DNA from: Streptomyces sp. Sge12 | GTDB lineage: Bacteria > Actinomycetota > Actinomycetes > Streptomycetales > Streptomycetaceae | NCBI RefSeq assembly: GCF_002080455.1 | Contig: NZ_CP020555.1 | Coordinates: 7,182,501-7,246,500, forward strand | Direction: 5' to 3' | Length of the DNA: 64,000 bases | Shown here: positions 44,588 to 52,758 of the stretch, one piece after another | How positions within the stretch are numbered: position 1 is the first letter of the stretch | How the letters are laid out: each line of letters begins with the position of its first letter | The notes under the pieces: model-generated | The model's input: the letters and a program-made list of their open reading frames with translations, nothing else | Told to the model about the DNA's origin: nothing | Databases searched by the model: none | Made by a program: the position numbers and the translations under genes

Positions 44588-45529
44588 ATGGCTACGACCA
44601 CCGCGACCACCACCACCGTCCTCTACTGCTCCGACCCGTTGCACGAGCGCCGGGCCGACGCCCACTTCGCGGCGGAGGCCCGGCAGTTGCGTGCCGCCGG
44701 CGGCACGGTCCTGCTCATCGACCACGACGCGCTGCTCGCCGGGGATGCCGAGCGGGCCGTGGCACGCGTGCCCGAGGGCGCCGGAACCGCCTGGTACCGG
44801 GGGTGGATGATCCCCGCGGGCCGGTACGCCGAACTGGACGCGGCCCTGCGCGGCCGCGGCTGTGAGCTCGCCGTGCCGCCGCAGGCCTACCGCCGCGCGC
44901 ACGAACTCCCCGGCTGGTACGAGACCTTCGCGGGACTCACCCCGGTCAGTGGCTGGCTGCCGACGGCGCAGGGTGCGGCGCCCGACCAGGAGGGTCTGGC
45001 CGTCCTCGCGGCGGGCCTGCCGCCGGGGGCCGCCGTAGTGAAGGACTACGTGAAGTCCCGCAAGCACGAGTGGGACGAGGCCTGCTACGTGCCCGACCTC
45101 GCGGATGCGGCCGCGCTGCACCGCGTCGTCGCCCGCTTCGTGGAACTGCAGGGGGAGTTCCTGACGGGCGGGGTGGTGCTGCGGGCCTTCGAGCAGTTCG
45201 TCGCGCCGCGGGATGCGGCCGCCGAGGTGCGGGTGTGGTGGCGGGAGGGAACGCCCCGGATGGTCACCGCCCACCCCGACAGCCCGGTCGCCGAGGTTCC
45301 GGCACCGGACCTCGAACCGGTCCGGGCGGCCGTCGAGGCACTGGACTGCCCCTTCGTGACCACCGACCTCGCCCTGCGCGCGGACGGGGTCTGGCGCGTC
45401 GTCGAAGTGGGGGACGGACAGGTCAGCGACCTCCACCGGGAGGCCGATCACGCCGCGTTCGTCCGGCTGCTGACGGCCGATCAGGCACTCATGTGCACAC
45501 CCGCCCCATCTGGTACAACACCGGCATGA
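44588..45529 (+). CDS. ATP-grasp domain protein
   Basis: This 313-residue protein is of the ATP-grasp (R2K-like) type. Its N-terminus reads VLYCSDPLHERRADAHFAAEA, an ATP-binding lysine lies in VVKDYVKSRKHEW, and a metal/acid cluster lies in VRVWWREG and VVEVGDGQVSDL. ATP-grasp ligases join a carboxylate to an amine or thiol through an acyl-phosphate. It overlaps the GNAT gene by 4 bp. A low-complexity Thr/Ala start (MATTTATTTT) precedes the fold. The substrate is unknown. Confidence 0.78.
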   Translation: MATTTATTTTVLYCSDPLHERRADAHFAAEARQLRAAGGTVLLIDHDALLAGDAERAVARVPEGAGTAWYRGWMIPAGRYAELDAALRGRGCELAVPPQAYRRAHELPGWYETFAGLTPVSGWLPTAQGAAPDQEGLAVLAAGLPPGAAVVKDYVKSRKHEWDEACYVPDLADAAALHRVVARFVELQGEFLTGGVVLRAFEQFVAPRDAAAEVRVWWREGTPRMVTAHPDSPVAEVPAPDLEPVRAAVEALDCPFVTTDLALRADGVWRVVEVGDGQVSDLHREADHAAFVRLLTADQALMCTPAPSGTTPA

Positions 45530-46380
45530 CGGGATTCGAGATCACCGGGGCGAGCGCCGCCGACATGCTGCTGATGCGCGACTGGGCCGACGAGGAGGGC
45601 TGGAACCCGGGGGACTCGGACCGGTTCGCCTTCGCGGTCGCCGACCCGGAGGGCTTCCTCATCGGACGGCTGGACGGCGAACCGGTGGCCTGCATCTCCG
45701 CCGTGCGCTACGGCGCCGGCTTCGGCTTCATCGGCTTCTACATCGCCCGGCCGGCCGTCCGCGGGCGGGGCTACGGAATCCGCCTGTGGCACGCCGGGAT
45801 GGAGCGGCTCGACGGACGGCTGGTGGGCCTGGACGGGGTCGTCGACCAGCAGGACAACTACCGCAAGTCCGGCTTCCGTTCCGCCTGGAACAACTTCCGC
45901 TACGAGGGCGCGCCGCAGGGCGGGGAAGCGGGGGAGGGGGACGCGGGCGTCGAGATCGTCGACGCCGGCACCCTCCCCTTCGGCCTGCTCGCCGCCTACG
46001 ACCGGAGGTTCTTTCCCGCCGCGCGCGACGCCTTCCTGTCCGCCTGGACCGCACTGCCCGGCCGGACGGCGCTGGCCGCCGTACGGAACGGCCGCATCGA
46101 GGGCCTCGGCGTGATCCGCCCGTCCAGCGCCGCCCATCGGATCGGTCCCCTGTACGCGGCCACGCCGGCGATCGCGGCGGCCCTGCTGCGGCGGCTCGCC
46201 CGGCACGCGCCCGACGGGACGGTGTCCGTGGACGCACCGGACGCCAACCCGGAGGCGGCCGCGCTGTTCGAACGTCTCGGGATGGCGCCGGCCTTCGAGA
46301 CCGCCCGGATGTACACCGGCCCGACCCCGGCCCTCGCCCTGACCGAACTGTTCGGCGTGACCAGCCTCGAACTGGGCTGA
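45526..46380 (+). CDS. GNAT N-acetyltransferase (two-domain)
   Basis: This 284-residue protein has an N-terminal GNAT domain (IGFYIARPAVRGRGYGIRLWHAGM, with the acetyl-CoA loop RGRGYG) and a C-terminal second GNAT-like fold (RNGRIEGLGVIRPSSAAHRIGPLYA...ALFERLGM) of the YitI/DUF1248 kind. It is translationally coupled to the ATP-grasp gene, suggesting joint modification of one small molecule or peptide. The tail is Leu-rich. Confidence 0.85.
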   Translation: MTGFEITGASAADMLLMRDWADEEGWNPGDSDRFAFAVADPEGFLIGRLDGEPVACISAVRYGAGFGFIGFYIARPAVRGRGYGIRLWHAGMERLDGRLVGLDGVVDQQDNYRKSGFRSAWNNFRYEGAPQGGEAGEGDAGVEIVDAGTLPFGLLAAYDRRFFPAARDAFLSAWTALPGRTALAAVRNGRIEGLGVIRPSSAAHRIGPLYAATPAIAAALLRRLARHAPDGTVSVDAPDANPEAAALFERLGMAPAFETARMYTGPTPALALTELFGVTSLELG

Positions 46381-46463
46381 CGGCGCGGTGGGCCGGACGG
46401 CGGTCGCACGGCGCCGCCCGGCCCACCCGGTCACCGGATCACCGGATCACCGGATCACGCGGG

Positions 46464-46907
46464 TCAGAAGCCGAACAGCGCCCCGCTGGTGTTCCGCAGG
46501 CCGCACGGATTGGCGAAGGTGTACGTGTAGTGGAGGCGGCGGCCCTGCCACACACCGACGGCGGTGACCGTCATCGGGTTCCACTCCCTGGTACACACGG
46601 CGTCGGCGGCCGGTGCGGCGAGCGGGTCGAGCTGCGAGCCGTTCGCGCGTAACTCGCCGCACGCGGCGGCCGGGCTCGGGTGCGTGCCGCCGGGCGTCGG
46701 CGAACAGACGAGCGTCACGGCACGCAGCGCCGCGCCCGCGTCGGCATCGGGTCCGGCCGACACACTGAGCACCAGCGCGGACGGCGCGTACAGGCTCTCC
46801 GTACCGGTCGGCGCGGCTCCGGCCGTGCCCGGCCAGGCCAGTGCGGTGAGCGCGGTGAGCGCCATGGCGGCGGAACCGAGCCCGAGACCCTTTGCGATGG
46901 ACCGCAT
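46464..46907 (-). CDS. Streptomyces subtilisin inhibitor (SSI) family protease inhibitor
   Basis: This 147-residue precursor has a signal peptide (MRSIAKGLGLGSAAMALTAL...GAA) and a mature domain of about 115 residues. Four cysteines are placed as in SSI (VTLVCSPTPGG, ACGELR, VCTREWNP, NPCGLRN). The reactive-site loop reads CTREW, so P1 is Arg and P1' is Glu, predicting trypsin-type rather than subtilisin-type inhibition. VGVWQGRRLHYTYTFANPC is the family hallmark. A TTA codon lies at 46652-46650. AAGGGAG precedes the ATG at 46907. Confidence 0.92.
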   Translation of the reverse strand: MRSIAKGLGLGSAAMALTALTALAWPGTAGAAPTGTESLYAPSALVLSVSAGPDADAGAALRAVTLVCSPTPGGTHPSPAAACGELRANGSQLDPLAAPAADAVCTREWNPMTVTAVGVWQGRRLHYTYTFANPCGLRNTSGALFGF

Positions 46908-47179
46908 TGCGAACACTCCCTTGGGTTGGCGTTTCGGATAGCGGACAGAGTCTTGCCGACCCAAGCGGTGAACGCCCGTTCGCACCCTCATTTCTCGTCA
47001 CGGATCGTGTACGAATGAGTGCAGACCGCAGCCGTGCGAACGAGCTGACCTGTGGGGGAACGGGCTGCCGAATCGGCCGAACAACGACCGGGACACCTCC
47101 CCTAAACCTGCCGGGCCCGGCTGTGATCTGCCACAACGGGCTCGCACGGTCCCCGTGCAGCTGCGCCTGCGCGGCGAAT

Positions 47180-47641
47180 CTAGCCGGTGGCCGTGAGGCG
47201 GGGCGCGTACAGCTCCAGCAGGCGGGTGCGGGTCTGCTGGAGGCGCATCGCGAGGACACGGCCGACCCAGTGCCCGACGGCGGACCCGAAGGTGGGGTCG
47301 GCGTCCATCAGCATCCGGACGGTCGCGGCGTCGAACTCGTACGCCCGCACCGGTGTCATCGCCTCGGCGCCCAGCTGCCACACGTACGGCGGGAACAGCC
47401 AGGACCAGCCCACCAGCTCGCCCGGGCCGAGGCTCTCCACGGGCGCGGGCCGGCGGCCGGCGACGGGGATCTCCAGGGTCACCGTGCCGGAACGCACGAT
47501 CCAGAAGGAATCCGCCCTCGTGCCCTCGTCGAAGATGCGCGCGCTCTCCGGGAAATTCACCTCGCGGGCCTGGGACATCAGCCGTCCACGGTGCTCGGTG
47601 GACAGGACGGCGGCGATCCGGATGGGGGAAGGTGTGCTCAC
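47180..47641 (-). CDS. Cyclic nucleotide-binding domain protein without HTH
   Basis: This 153-residue protein consists of one cNMP-binding beta-barrel: FDEGTRADSFWIVRSGTVTLEI, then GPGELVGWSWLFPPYVW, with a closing helix. The usual phosphate-binding Arg-Ala pair is not obvious. No C-terminal CRP-type HTH follows (it ends LLELYAPRLTATG). It may sense redox or nucleotide signals and pass them to a partner. GTG 47641 has GGAGG 5 nt upstream. It ends after about 270 bp of empty sequence beyond the SSI gene. Confidence 0.8.
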   Translation of the reverse strand: MSTPSPIRIAAVLSTEHRGRLMSQAREVNFPESARIFDEGTRADSFWIVRSGTVTLEIPVAGRRPAPVESLGPGELVGWSWLFPPYVWQLGAEAMTPVRAYEFDAATVRMLMDADPTFGSAVGHWVGRVLAMRLQQTRTRLLELYAPRLTATG

Positions 47642-47780
47642 GACGGCCTCCGATCGACCCCCCATGACGCTCCTGCTCTCCCAGTGTCGCCGACACCCGG
47701 CGATTCGCGGCCCGATCGTGCCCGGTTTCTTCCCCGCCGGATGCGGGAACGCGGGCGCGGAGGCCTTGCGGCGCCCAGGC

Positions 47781-47936
47781 CGTCTCTTTCGGATCTTGCC
47801 GGGCCCGCGACGCCCGGTACCGCACCCGGCCGCGTTGTCGGGACGACCGAGTACGTCCAGTACACGGGCGCCCCTCCGCCTTGCCGTGTACGGCACCGGA
47901 CACCGCGGGCTCGGCCGACAAGATCCGAAAGAGACG
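47781..47936. mobile_element. 156-bp MITE-like element with 22-bp terminal inverted repeats
   Basis: The left arm at 47781-47802 and right arm at 47915-47936 match as inverted repeats at 21 of 22 positions. The same arms occur back-to-back at 13845-13889 and singly at 7472-7504. The internal 112 bp encode nothing that I can recognise. No clear target duplication is visible. The right end abuts the stop codon of the next minus-strand gene. It could be a miniature inverted-repeat element, or a pair of terminator arms from two converging units. Confidence 0.55.
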
Positions 47937-47938
47937 AA

Positions 47939-48247
47939 CTAAGGGGTGTCCTCGGCGTTCGCCTCCATGCAGGCCAGCTCCATCGCGTCCAGGACCGCCT
48001 CGTGGCTGCGCCCGCTCAGCTCGGCCACGTTCTCGATCTGGGCCGTCGCCCAGGCCGCCAGCGTCATCACCAGCACCCGCAGTCCGTCGGTGCCGTGCTC
48101 GGCCAGCACCGCGTCGGCGACGACCATCGCCTCCTCGGGGACCTGCTCGGGCGGTTCCAGGCCCGCCAGACCGCGCAGCAGGGTCAGGGTGCGGCGGGAG
48201 ATCTCCGGCGTCATTCCCGCCAGCCGCATGTCTTTTTGCTCGTCCAT
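47939..48247 (-). CDS. Small hypothetical helical protein
   Basis: This 102-residue all-helical acidic protein (SRRTLTLLRGLAG, EEAMVVADAVLAEHGTDGL, AAWATAQIENVAELSGRSHEAVLDAMEL) has no domain that I recognise. The ATG at 48247 has GGAGGG upstream; earlier starts lack one. Its TAG stop is followed after 2 bp by the dispersed repeat arm. Confidence 0.7.
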   Translation of the reverse strand: MDEQKDMRLAGMTPEISRRTLTLLRGLAGLEPPEQVPEEAMVVADAVLAEHGTDGLRVLVMTLAAWATAQIENVAELSGRSHEAVLDAMELACMEANAEDTP

Positions 48248-48459
48248 CCGCCCCGCCCTCCGGTGCCGTGCCCGAATCACCTCAGGGCACGGTAGAGGGG
48301 CGCGGCCCGACGCGGGGCGGTTTCCGCAGGGTGACCGTACGTGACCGGGCGTGCGCGCCCGAAAGCGGGCGTGCGGTCACCTTCCCCCGGAGGCGACCCG
48401 CCGGTAACCTGCCCGGCGGCAGCCGCCCGCTCGGACGGCCGGATCCTGGCAGGAGCGAG

Positions 48460-50397
48460 ATGAAGAGCCTCTTACGCGCGGTGCTCTGTGCCCTTCTGCT
48501 GCTGGCCGGCGTGGTGTCGGCGCCGTACGCAGGGCCCGCCCTCGCCGCCCCGGCGCCCGCACCCGCGGCCGGTGCGGGCAGCGCCGAGACGTGGACCCCG
48601 CCCCTGTCCACCCGCGGCCGGTACATCGTCGACGCGCAGGGCAACCGCTTCCGCCTGCGCTCGGGCAACTGGGACGGAGCCCAGGGCTCCTGGAACGGCT
48701 CCGGGGACCGCAGCGATCCCGCCACGCACCACAGCGGGCAGAACGCCCACGGCATTCCGGTCGGCCTGGACCGGGTCCCCCTGTCCACCCTGATCGCGGA
48801 CTTCCGGGCCCTGGGGCTCAACAGCATCCGGCTGCCCTTCTCCAACGAGATGCTGCGCGACGGCGCCCCCGTCCCGGACCAGGCGGTCGCCGCCAATCCC
48901 GTCCTGCGCGGTCGCACCCCCCTCCAGGTGTTCGACGCCGTGGTCGCCGCCCTCACGGACGCGGGCTTCGCCGTCATCCTCAACAACCACACCGTCACCA
49001 CCCGGTGGTGCTGCGGCCTCGACGGCAACGAACGCTGGAACAGTGGCCGGTCCACCGCCCAGTGGGCCGACGACTGGGTCTTCCTCGCCCGCCGCTACCG
49101 GGACAACCCGCGCGTGGTCGGCGCCGACCTCTACAACGAGGTCCGCCGCGACGTCCTCGACGACCCCAACTGGGGCCTCGGCGACAACCACGACTGGCAC
49201 GCCGCCGCCCAGGAGGCCGCCGACCGCATCCTCACCGAGGCCAACCCCCAGCTGCTGATCGTCGTCGAAGGCATCAACTGGTTCGGCCTGCCCGTGGACG
49301 GCTTCCCGCACGGCCGCCCCACCCTCACCCCCGTGCGCACGCTCTCCCACACCCTGGTCACCTCGAACAAGCTCGTCTACTCGGCCCACTTCTACGGGTA
49401 CACCGGCCCCCGGCACAGCGGCGCGACCGGCATCGGCGAGACCAGCGACCTCCGCTACCAGGACATGACCGCGGCGCAGCTCGAACAGACCCTCTACGAC
49501 CAGGCCTTCTTCGTGTCCGCCGAGACCGGCACGCACTTCACCGCCCCCGTCTGGATCAGCGAGTTCGGCATCGGGGCCGACGAGAGCGGGGCCGCCCCGC
49601 GCACCTGGTTCGACCGCCTCACCGGCTACCTGACGCGCTCCGACGCCGACTTCGCGTACTGGCCCCTCGTCGGCTGGAGCACCGACGCCCAGGGCAACCC
49701 GGGCGGCGACAGCTGGGCCCTGCTGCGCTACGACGCCGCCGGCCGCCGCTCCGGCGCCCTGGACCCGGGAGACTGGCGCACCGCCCGCTGGACCCCGCTC
49801 GCCACCACCCCCGGCCGCACCGGGCCCGTCCCCGCCACCCCCGCCTGGTACCAGCTGACCACCGACCACCGCGACCACAACGCCTCGCTGCGCACCCGCG
49901 CCACCGGCGACTGGGACAACGGGGCCCGCAAGGCGGTCTGCCCCGACGGTGCGCGCCTCGCCGGGCTCGCCCACACCGGCGGCCGCGGCCTGTGCGCCAC
50001 TTCCGACCTGCGTGCCCCGACGGGCGGCCACACCGTGGTCCGCGACGAGCGGTACGTCCCGGCGGGCGGCGACTGGGCCACCGGCTACACGAAGTTCCAG
50101 TGCCCGGCCGGCCAGTTCCTGATCGGCTACAGCCTGCGCGGCGAGCGGGTCTCGGCGGCGCTCTGCGCCCCGGCCCGCACGGCCCTGCCGGGCGGCGGCC
50201 GGACGCTCTGGTTCGACCGCGGCGACAACCGCCCGCCCGGCGGCCCCGGCGGAGACTTCGGTTACGGGAACCACAAGGGCCAGTGCCTTCCCACCGAGTA
50301 CGCGGCGGGCATCGCCTTCACCACCCGCGCCGCCACCCGACCCTCCCCGGCCGCCCTGCTGTGCCGTCCGCTGCCGGGGCCGGGCGCGGGCCGGTAG
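48460..50397 (+). CDS. Secreted glycoside hydrolase family 5 cellulase-type enzyme
   Basis: This 645-residue exported enzyme starts with a signal peptide (LLRAVLCALLLLAGVVSAPYAGPALA). The GH5 barrel follows at about 55-430, with the acid/base Glu in ADLYNEVRRD and the nucleophile Glu in PVWISEFGIG. Residues about 465-645 form a Cys-containing region (KAVCPDG, GLCATSD, KFQCPAGQF, KGQCLP) without a carbohydrate-binding module that I recognise. It should cut beta-1,4-glucans or related polysaccharides. Codon 5 is TTA (48472-48474), so translation should need bldA tRNA. AGGAG precedes the ATG. The 3' end overlaps the convergent MFS gene by 80 bp. Confidence 0.87.
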   Translation: MKSLLRAVLCALLLLAGVVSAPYAGPALAAPAPAPAAGAGSAETWTPPLSTRGRYIVDAQGNRFRLRSGNWDGAQGSWNGSGDRSDPATHHSGQNAHGIPVGLDRVPLSTLIADFRALGLNSIRLPFSNEMLRDGAPVPDQAVAANPVLRGRTPLQVFDAVVAALTDAGFAVILNNHTVTTRWCCGLDGNERWNSGRSTAQWADDWVFLARRYRDNPRVVGADLYNEVRRDVLDDPNWGLGDNHDWHAAAQEAADRILTEANPQLLIVVEGINWFGLPVDGFPHGRPTLTPVRTLSHTLVTSNKLVYSAHFYGYTGPRHSGATGIGETSDLRYQDMTAAQLEQTLYDQAFFVSAETGTHFTAPVWISEFGIGADESGAAPRTWFDRLTGYLTRSDADFAYWPLVGWSTDAQGNPGGDSWALLRYDAAGRRSGALDPGDWRTARWTPLATTPGRTGPVPATPAWYQLTTDHRDHNASLRTRATGDWDNGARKAVCPDGARLAGLAHTGGRGLCATSDLRAPTGGHTVVRDERYVPAGGDWATGYTKFQCPAGQFLIGYSLRGERVSAALCAPARTALPGGGRTLWFDRGDNRPPGGPGGDFGYGNHKGQCLPTEYAAGIAFTTRAATRPSPAALLCRPLPGPGAGR

Positions 50398-51889
50398 GGC
50401 GCCGCAGGGCGAGGGCGGCGCAGCCGGCGAGCGCGACCAGGATCAGCACCGCCGCCACCAGGAAGGTGAACCGCGTTCCGGCGGCCACGGCCGCGGCCGG
50501 CGCCGAGGCGATGTCGGCCGTCGCCGCCCCGTGGGCGAACACGGCGCCCATGACGGACGCACCGGTGACGAGGCCGAGGTTGCGCGAGAGGTTGAGCATG
50601 CCGGAGACCACGCCCCGCCGGTCCGGGCCGACGTCCGCCATGACCGCGGTGTTGTTGGCCGTCTGGAACACCGCGTAGCCGGCGGTCACGACCGCGAGCG
50701 GGACGACGTACCCGAGGAGGCCGAGGGTCGCCGGCGTCACGGACAGGGCGAGGGCCCCGGCCGCCATCGTGAGGAGCCCGAGAAGGGTCGTGCGCCGTGC
50801 GCCGAACCGGTCCGCGAGTCGGCCCGCCGGCACCCCGGTCACCGCGGCGACCAGCGGGCCGACCGACAGGGCGAGTCCGACCGGTGCCTCGGCCAGCCCG
50901 AGCGTGCGGGAGAGGTAGAAGGGCCCGACCACCAGCGTCGCCATCATCACCGTCGACACGAGCGCGCCCGAGAGCAGGCCGGTGCCGATCACCGGGTCGC
51001 GCAGCAGCGCCCGTTGGACCAGGGGTGACGCCGCTCTCGCCTCGGCGCGCACGAAGAGCGCGGCGCCACAGGCGGCGGCCAGCAGCAGCGCCGCTTCGAG
51101 CGCGCCGAACCGGCCGCCGCCGAGGGTCATGGCGAGTGCGTAGGCCGCGAGGGTGGTTGCGAGCAGCAGCGTTCCCAGGTGGTCGAAGCGGGCCCGGCCG
51201 GCCCCGGACGCTGCCCGGCCCGCGGGCAGATGGCGGTGGGCGATCAGGAACGCGAGGAGCCCCAGCGGGACGTTGACGAGGAACAGCGCCCGCCAGCCGA
51301 ACCCGGCGAGCAGGGCGCCGCCGAGCGACGGACCGAGAGCGGTGCCCACCGCGGACATGGTGCCGAGCAGCCCCATGGCGCTGCCCGTCCGCTCCTTCGG
51401 GACCGTCTCACCGGCGAACGCCATGGTGAGGGCCATCATGACGGCCGCCCCCACGCCCTGGACCGCCCGGGCGCCGACCAGCAGCCAGAGCGCCGGAGCG
51501 GCGGCGCAGAGCACGGAGGCCGCGGTGAACAGGCCGATGCCGGCCAGGAGCAGCCGCCGCCGGCCGACGAGGTCACCGAGCCGCCCGACCCCGACGACCA
51601 GGGTGGTGATGGCGAGGAGATAGGTGAGGACCACCCACTGCACCTGCTGGAAGGAGGCGGAGAAGACCTGCGTCAGGGTCGGCAGTGCGACGTGGGCGAT
51701 GCCGGTGCCGAGCGAGGACAGCAGGGCGCAGAGGGAGAGGCCGGCGAGCGCCCACGGGACGGCGGGCGGGCGTGCGCCGGCGCTCCCGTCGTCGCCGGTA
51801 CGGCGCGGTCCGTGCACGGTTGCGGAATCACTGCGCGGCTTCGGCGGCCTCTGCGGTCTCTGTGGGCTCTGTGGGCTCTGTGGGTTCAT
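50318..51889 (-). CDS. MFS transporter (DHA family)
   Basis: This 523-residue permease has about 12-14 membrane segments. Typical MFS motifs are GRLGDLVGRRRLLLAG (loop 2-3) and TMSAVGTALGPSLGG. The N-terminal tail is Pro/Gln/Arg-rich (PQSPQSPQRPQRPP) and is encoded by 9-bp tandem repeats at about 51855-51886. DHA2-type members export drugs or metabolites by proton antiport. It is divergent from an XRE-cupin gene with two palindromes between, so that regulator probably controls it. Confidence 0.83.
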   Translation of the reverse strand: MNPQSPQSPQRPQRPPKPRSDSATVHGPRRTGDDGSAGARPPAVPWALAGLSLCALLSSLGTGIAHVALPTLTQVFSASFQQVQWVVLTYLLAITTLVVGVGRLGDLVGRRRLLLAGIGLFTAASVLCAAAPALWLLVGARAVQGVGAAVMMALTMAFAGETVPKERTGSAMGLLGTMSAVGTALGPSLGGALLAGFGWRALFLVNVPLGLLAFLIAHRHLPAGRAASGAGRARFDHLGTLLLATTLAAYALAMTLGGGRFGALEAALLLAAACGAALFVRAEARAASPLVQRALLRDPVIGTGLLSGALVSTVMMATLVVGPFYLSRTLGLAEAPVGLALSVGPLVAAVTGVPAGRLADRFGARRTTLLGLLTMAAGALALSVTPATLGLLGYVVPLAVVTAGYAVFQTANNTAVMADVGPDRRGVVSGMLNLSRNLGLVTGASVMGAVFAHGAATADIASAPAAAVAAGTRFTFLVAAVLILVALAGCAALALRRPTGPRPAPAADGTAGRPGRVGWRRGW

Positions 51890-51908
51890 GCCGCGAGGGT
51901 GCGCTCGC

Positions 51909-51937
51909 CCGATCGCGATCGGCAAAGCTTGTTGCCG
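51909..51937. promoter_or_regulatory. Two palindromes in the MFS/XRE-cupin promoter
   Basis: CCGATCGCGATCGG (51909-51922) is a perfect 14-bp palindrome. Overlapping it, CGGCAA and TTGCCG (51920-51925 and 51932-51937) flank AGCTTG. Both lie inside the 77-bp divergent intergenic region, so this is the likely operator of the XRE-cupin protein. Confidence 0.6.
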
Positions 51938-51966
51938 TTTCCGGGACGGCCGAGTGGAATGGCCGG

Positions 51967-52575
51967 ATGGACGACGAGCCCCCTCCGCAGCCCACTCGCC
52001 GGCCGTCTCCCCATCAGGCGGTCCTCGACGAGGTGGCCCCGCGGCTCAGACGGCTGCGCGCCCGCAGCGGCCTCACCCTGGCCGCGCTCTCCGGGACGAC
52101 CGGCATCTCGAAGAGCACCCTGTCCCGGCTGGAGTCCGGGCAGCGCCGCCCGAGCCTGGAGCTTCTGCTGCCGCTCGCGGCCGCCTACCAGGTGCCCCTG
52201 GACGACCTGGTGGGCGCTCCCGAAGTGGGGGACCCCCGGGTACGGCTGACCCCCCGCGCCCTGCCGAACGGCGGCACGGCCGTCCCGCTGACCCGGGGCC
52301 CGGGCCCCCTCCAGGCGTACAAGATGCTCATCGCCGACCGGGGCGAACCGGATCTGCGGACCCACGAGGGGTACGAGTGGCTGTACGTGCTGGAGGGGCG
52401 GCTGCGCCTCGTCCTCGCCGAGCACGATCTGGTCCTCGGTCCGGGCGAGGTCGCCGAGTTCGACACCCGGGTGCCCCACTGGTTCACCAGCGCGGACGGG
52501 CGGCCCGTGGAGATCCTCAGCCTGTTCGGGCGGCAGGGGGAGCGCATGCACGTCCGGGCGAAGCCCCGCGGGTGA
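51967..52575 (+). CDS. XRE-cupin transcriptional regulator
   Basis: This 202-residue protein has an N-terminal XRE HTH (LRRLRARSGLTLAALSGTTGISKSTLSRLESGQRRPS) and a C-terminal cupin domain (HEGYEWLYVLEGRLRLVL, DTRVPHWF). Such regulators sense small ligands in the cupin. Its position opposite the MFS gene suggests repression of that exporter. The ATG at 51967 fits family length. Confidence 0.88.
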   Translation: MDDEPPPQPTRRPSPHQAVLDEVAPRLRRLRARSGLTLAALSGTTGISKSTLSRLESGQRRPSLELLLPLAAAYQVPLDDLVGAPEVGDPRVRLTPRALPNGGTAVPLTRGPGPLQAYKMLIADRGEPDLRTHEGYEWLYVLEGRLRLVLAEHDLVLGPGEVAEFDTRVPHWFTSADGRPVEILSLFGRQGERMHVRAKPRG

Positions 52576-52758
52576 CGGCAGGCGCGTGCAGCGCCCGGCG
52601 CGATTTTGCATCCGATGTGTCAAGTGGGATGAATCAGGCCTCGAATCGCTCTAGGGTGCGCCCGTAGGCATGGTTTACGGACTCCTGTTCGGCGATTTTC
52701 GGCCATGTCTCGCACGGCCGCACCCTACGGCCGTACCGCACACCGAACTGGGGGATTC

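Noticed and set aside
51850..51890. TGTGGGCTC tandem repeats as a regulatory iteron
   Set aside because: They lie inside the MFS gene's N-terminal coding region (Pro-Gln-Ser repeats) and there are only about three copies.
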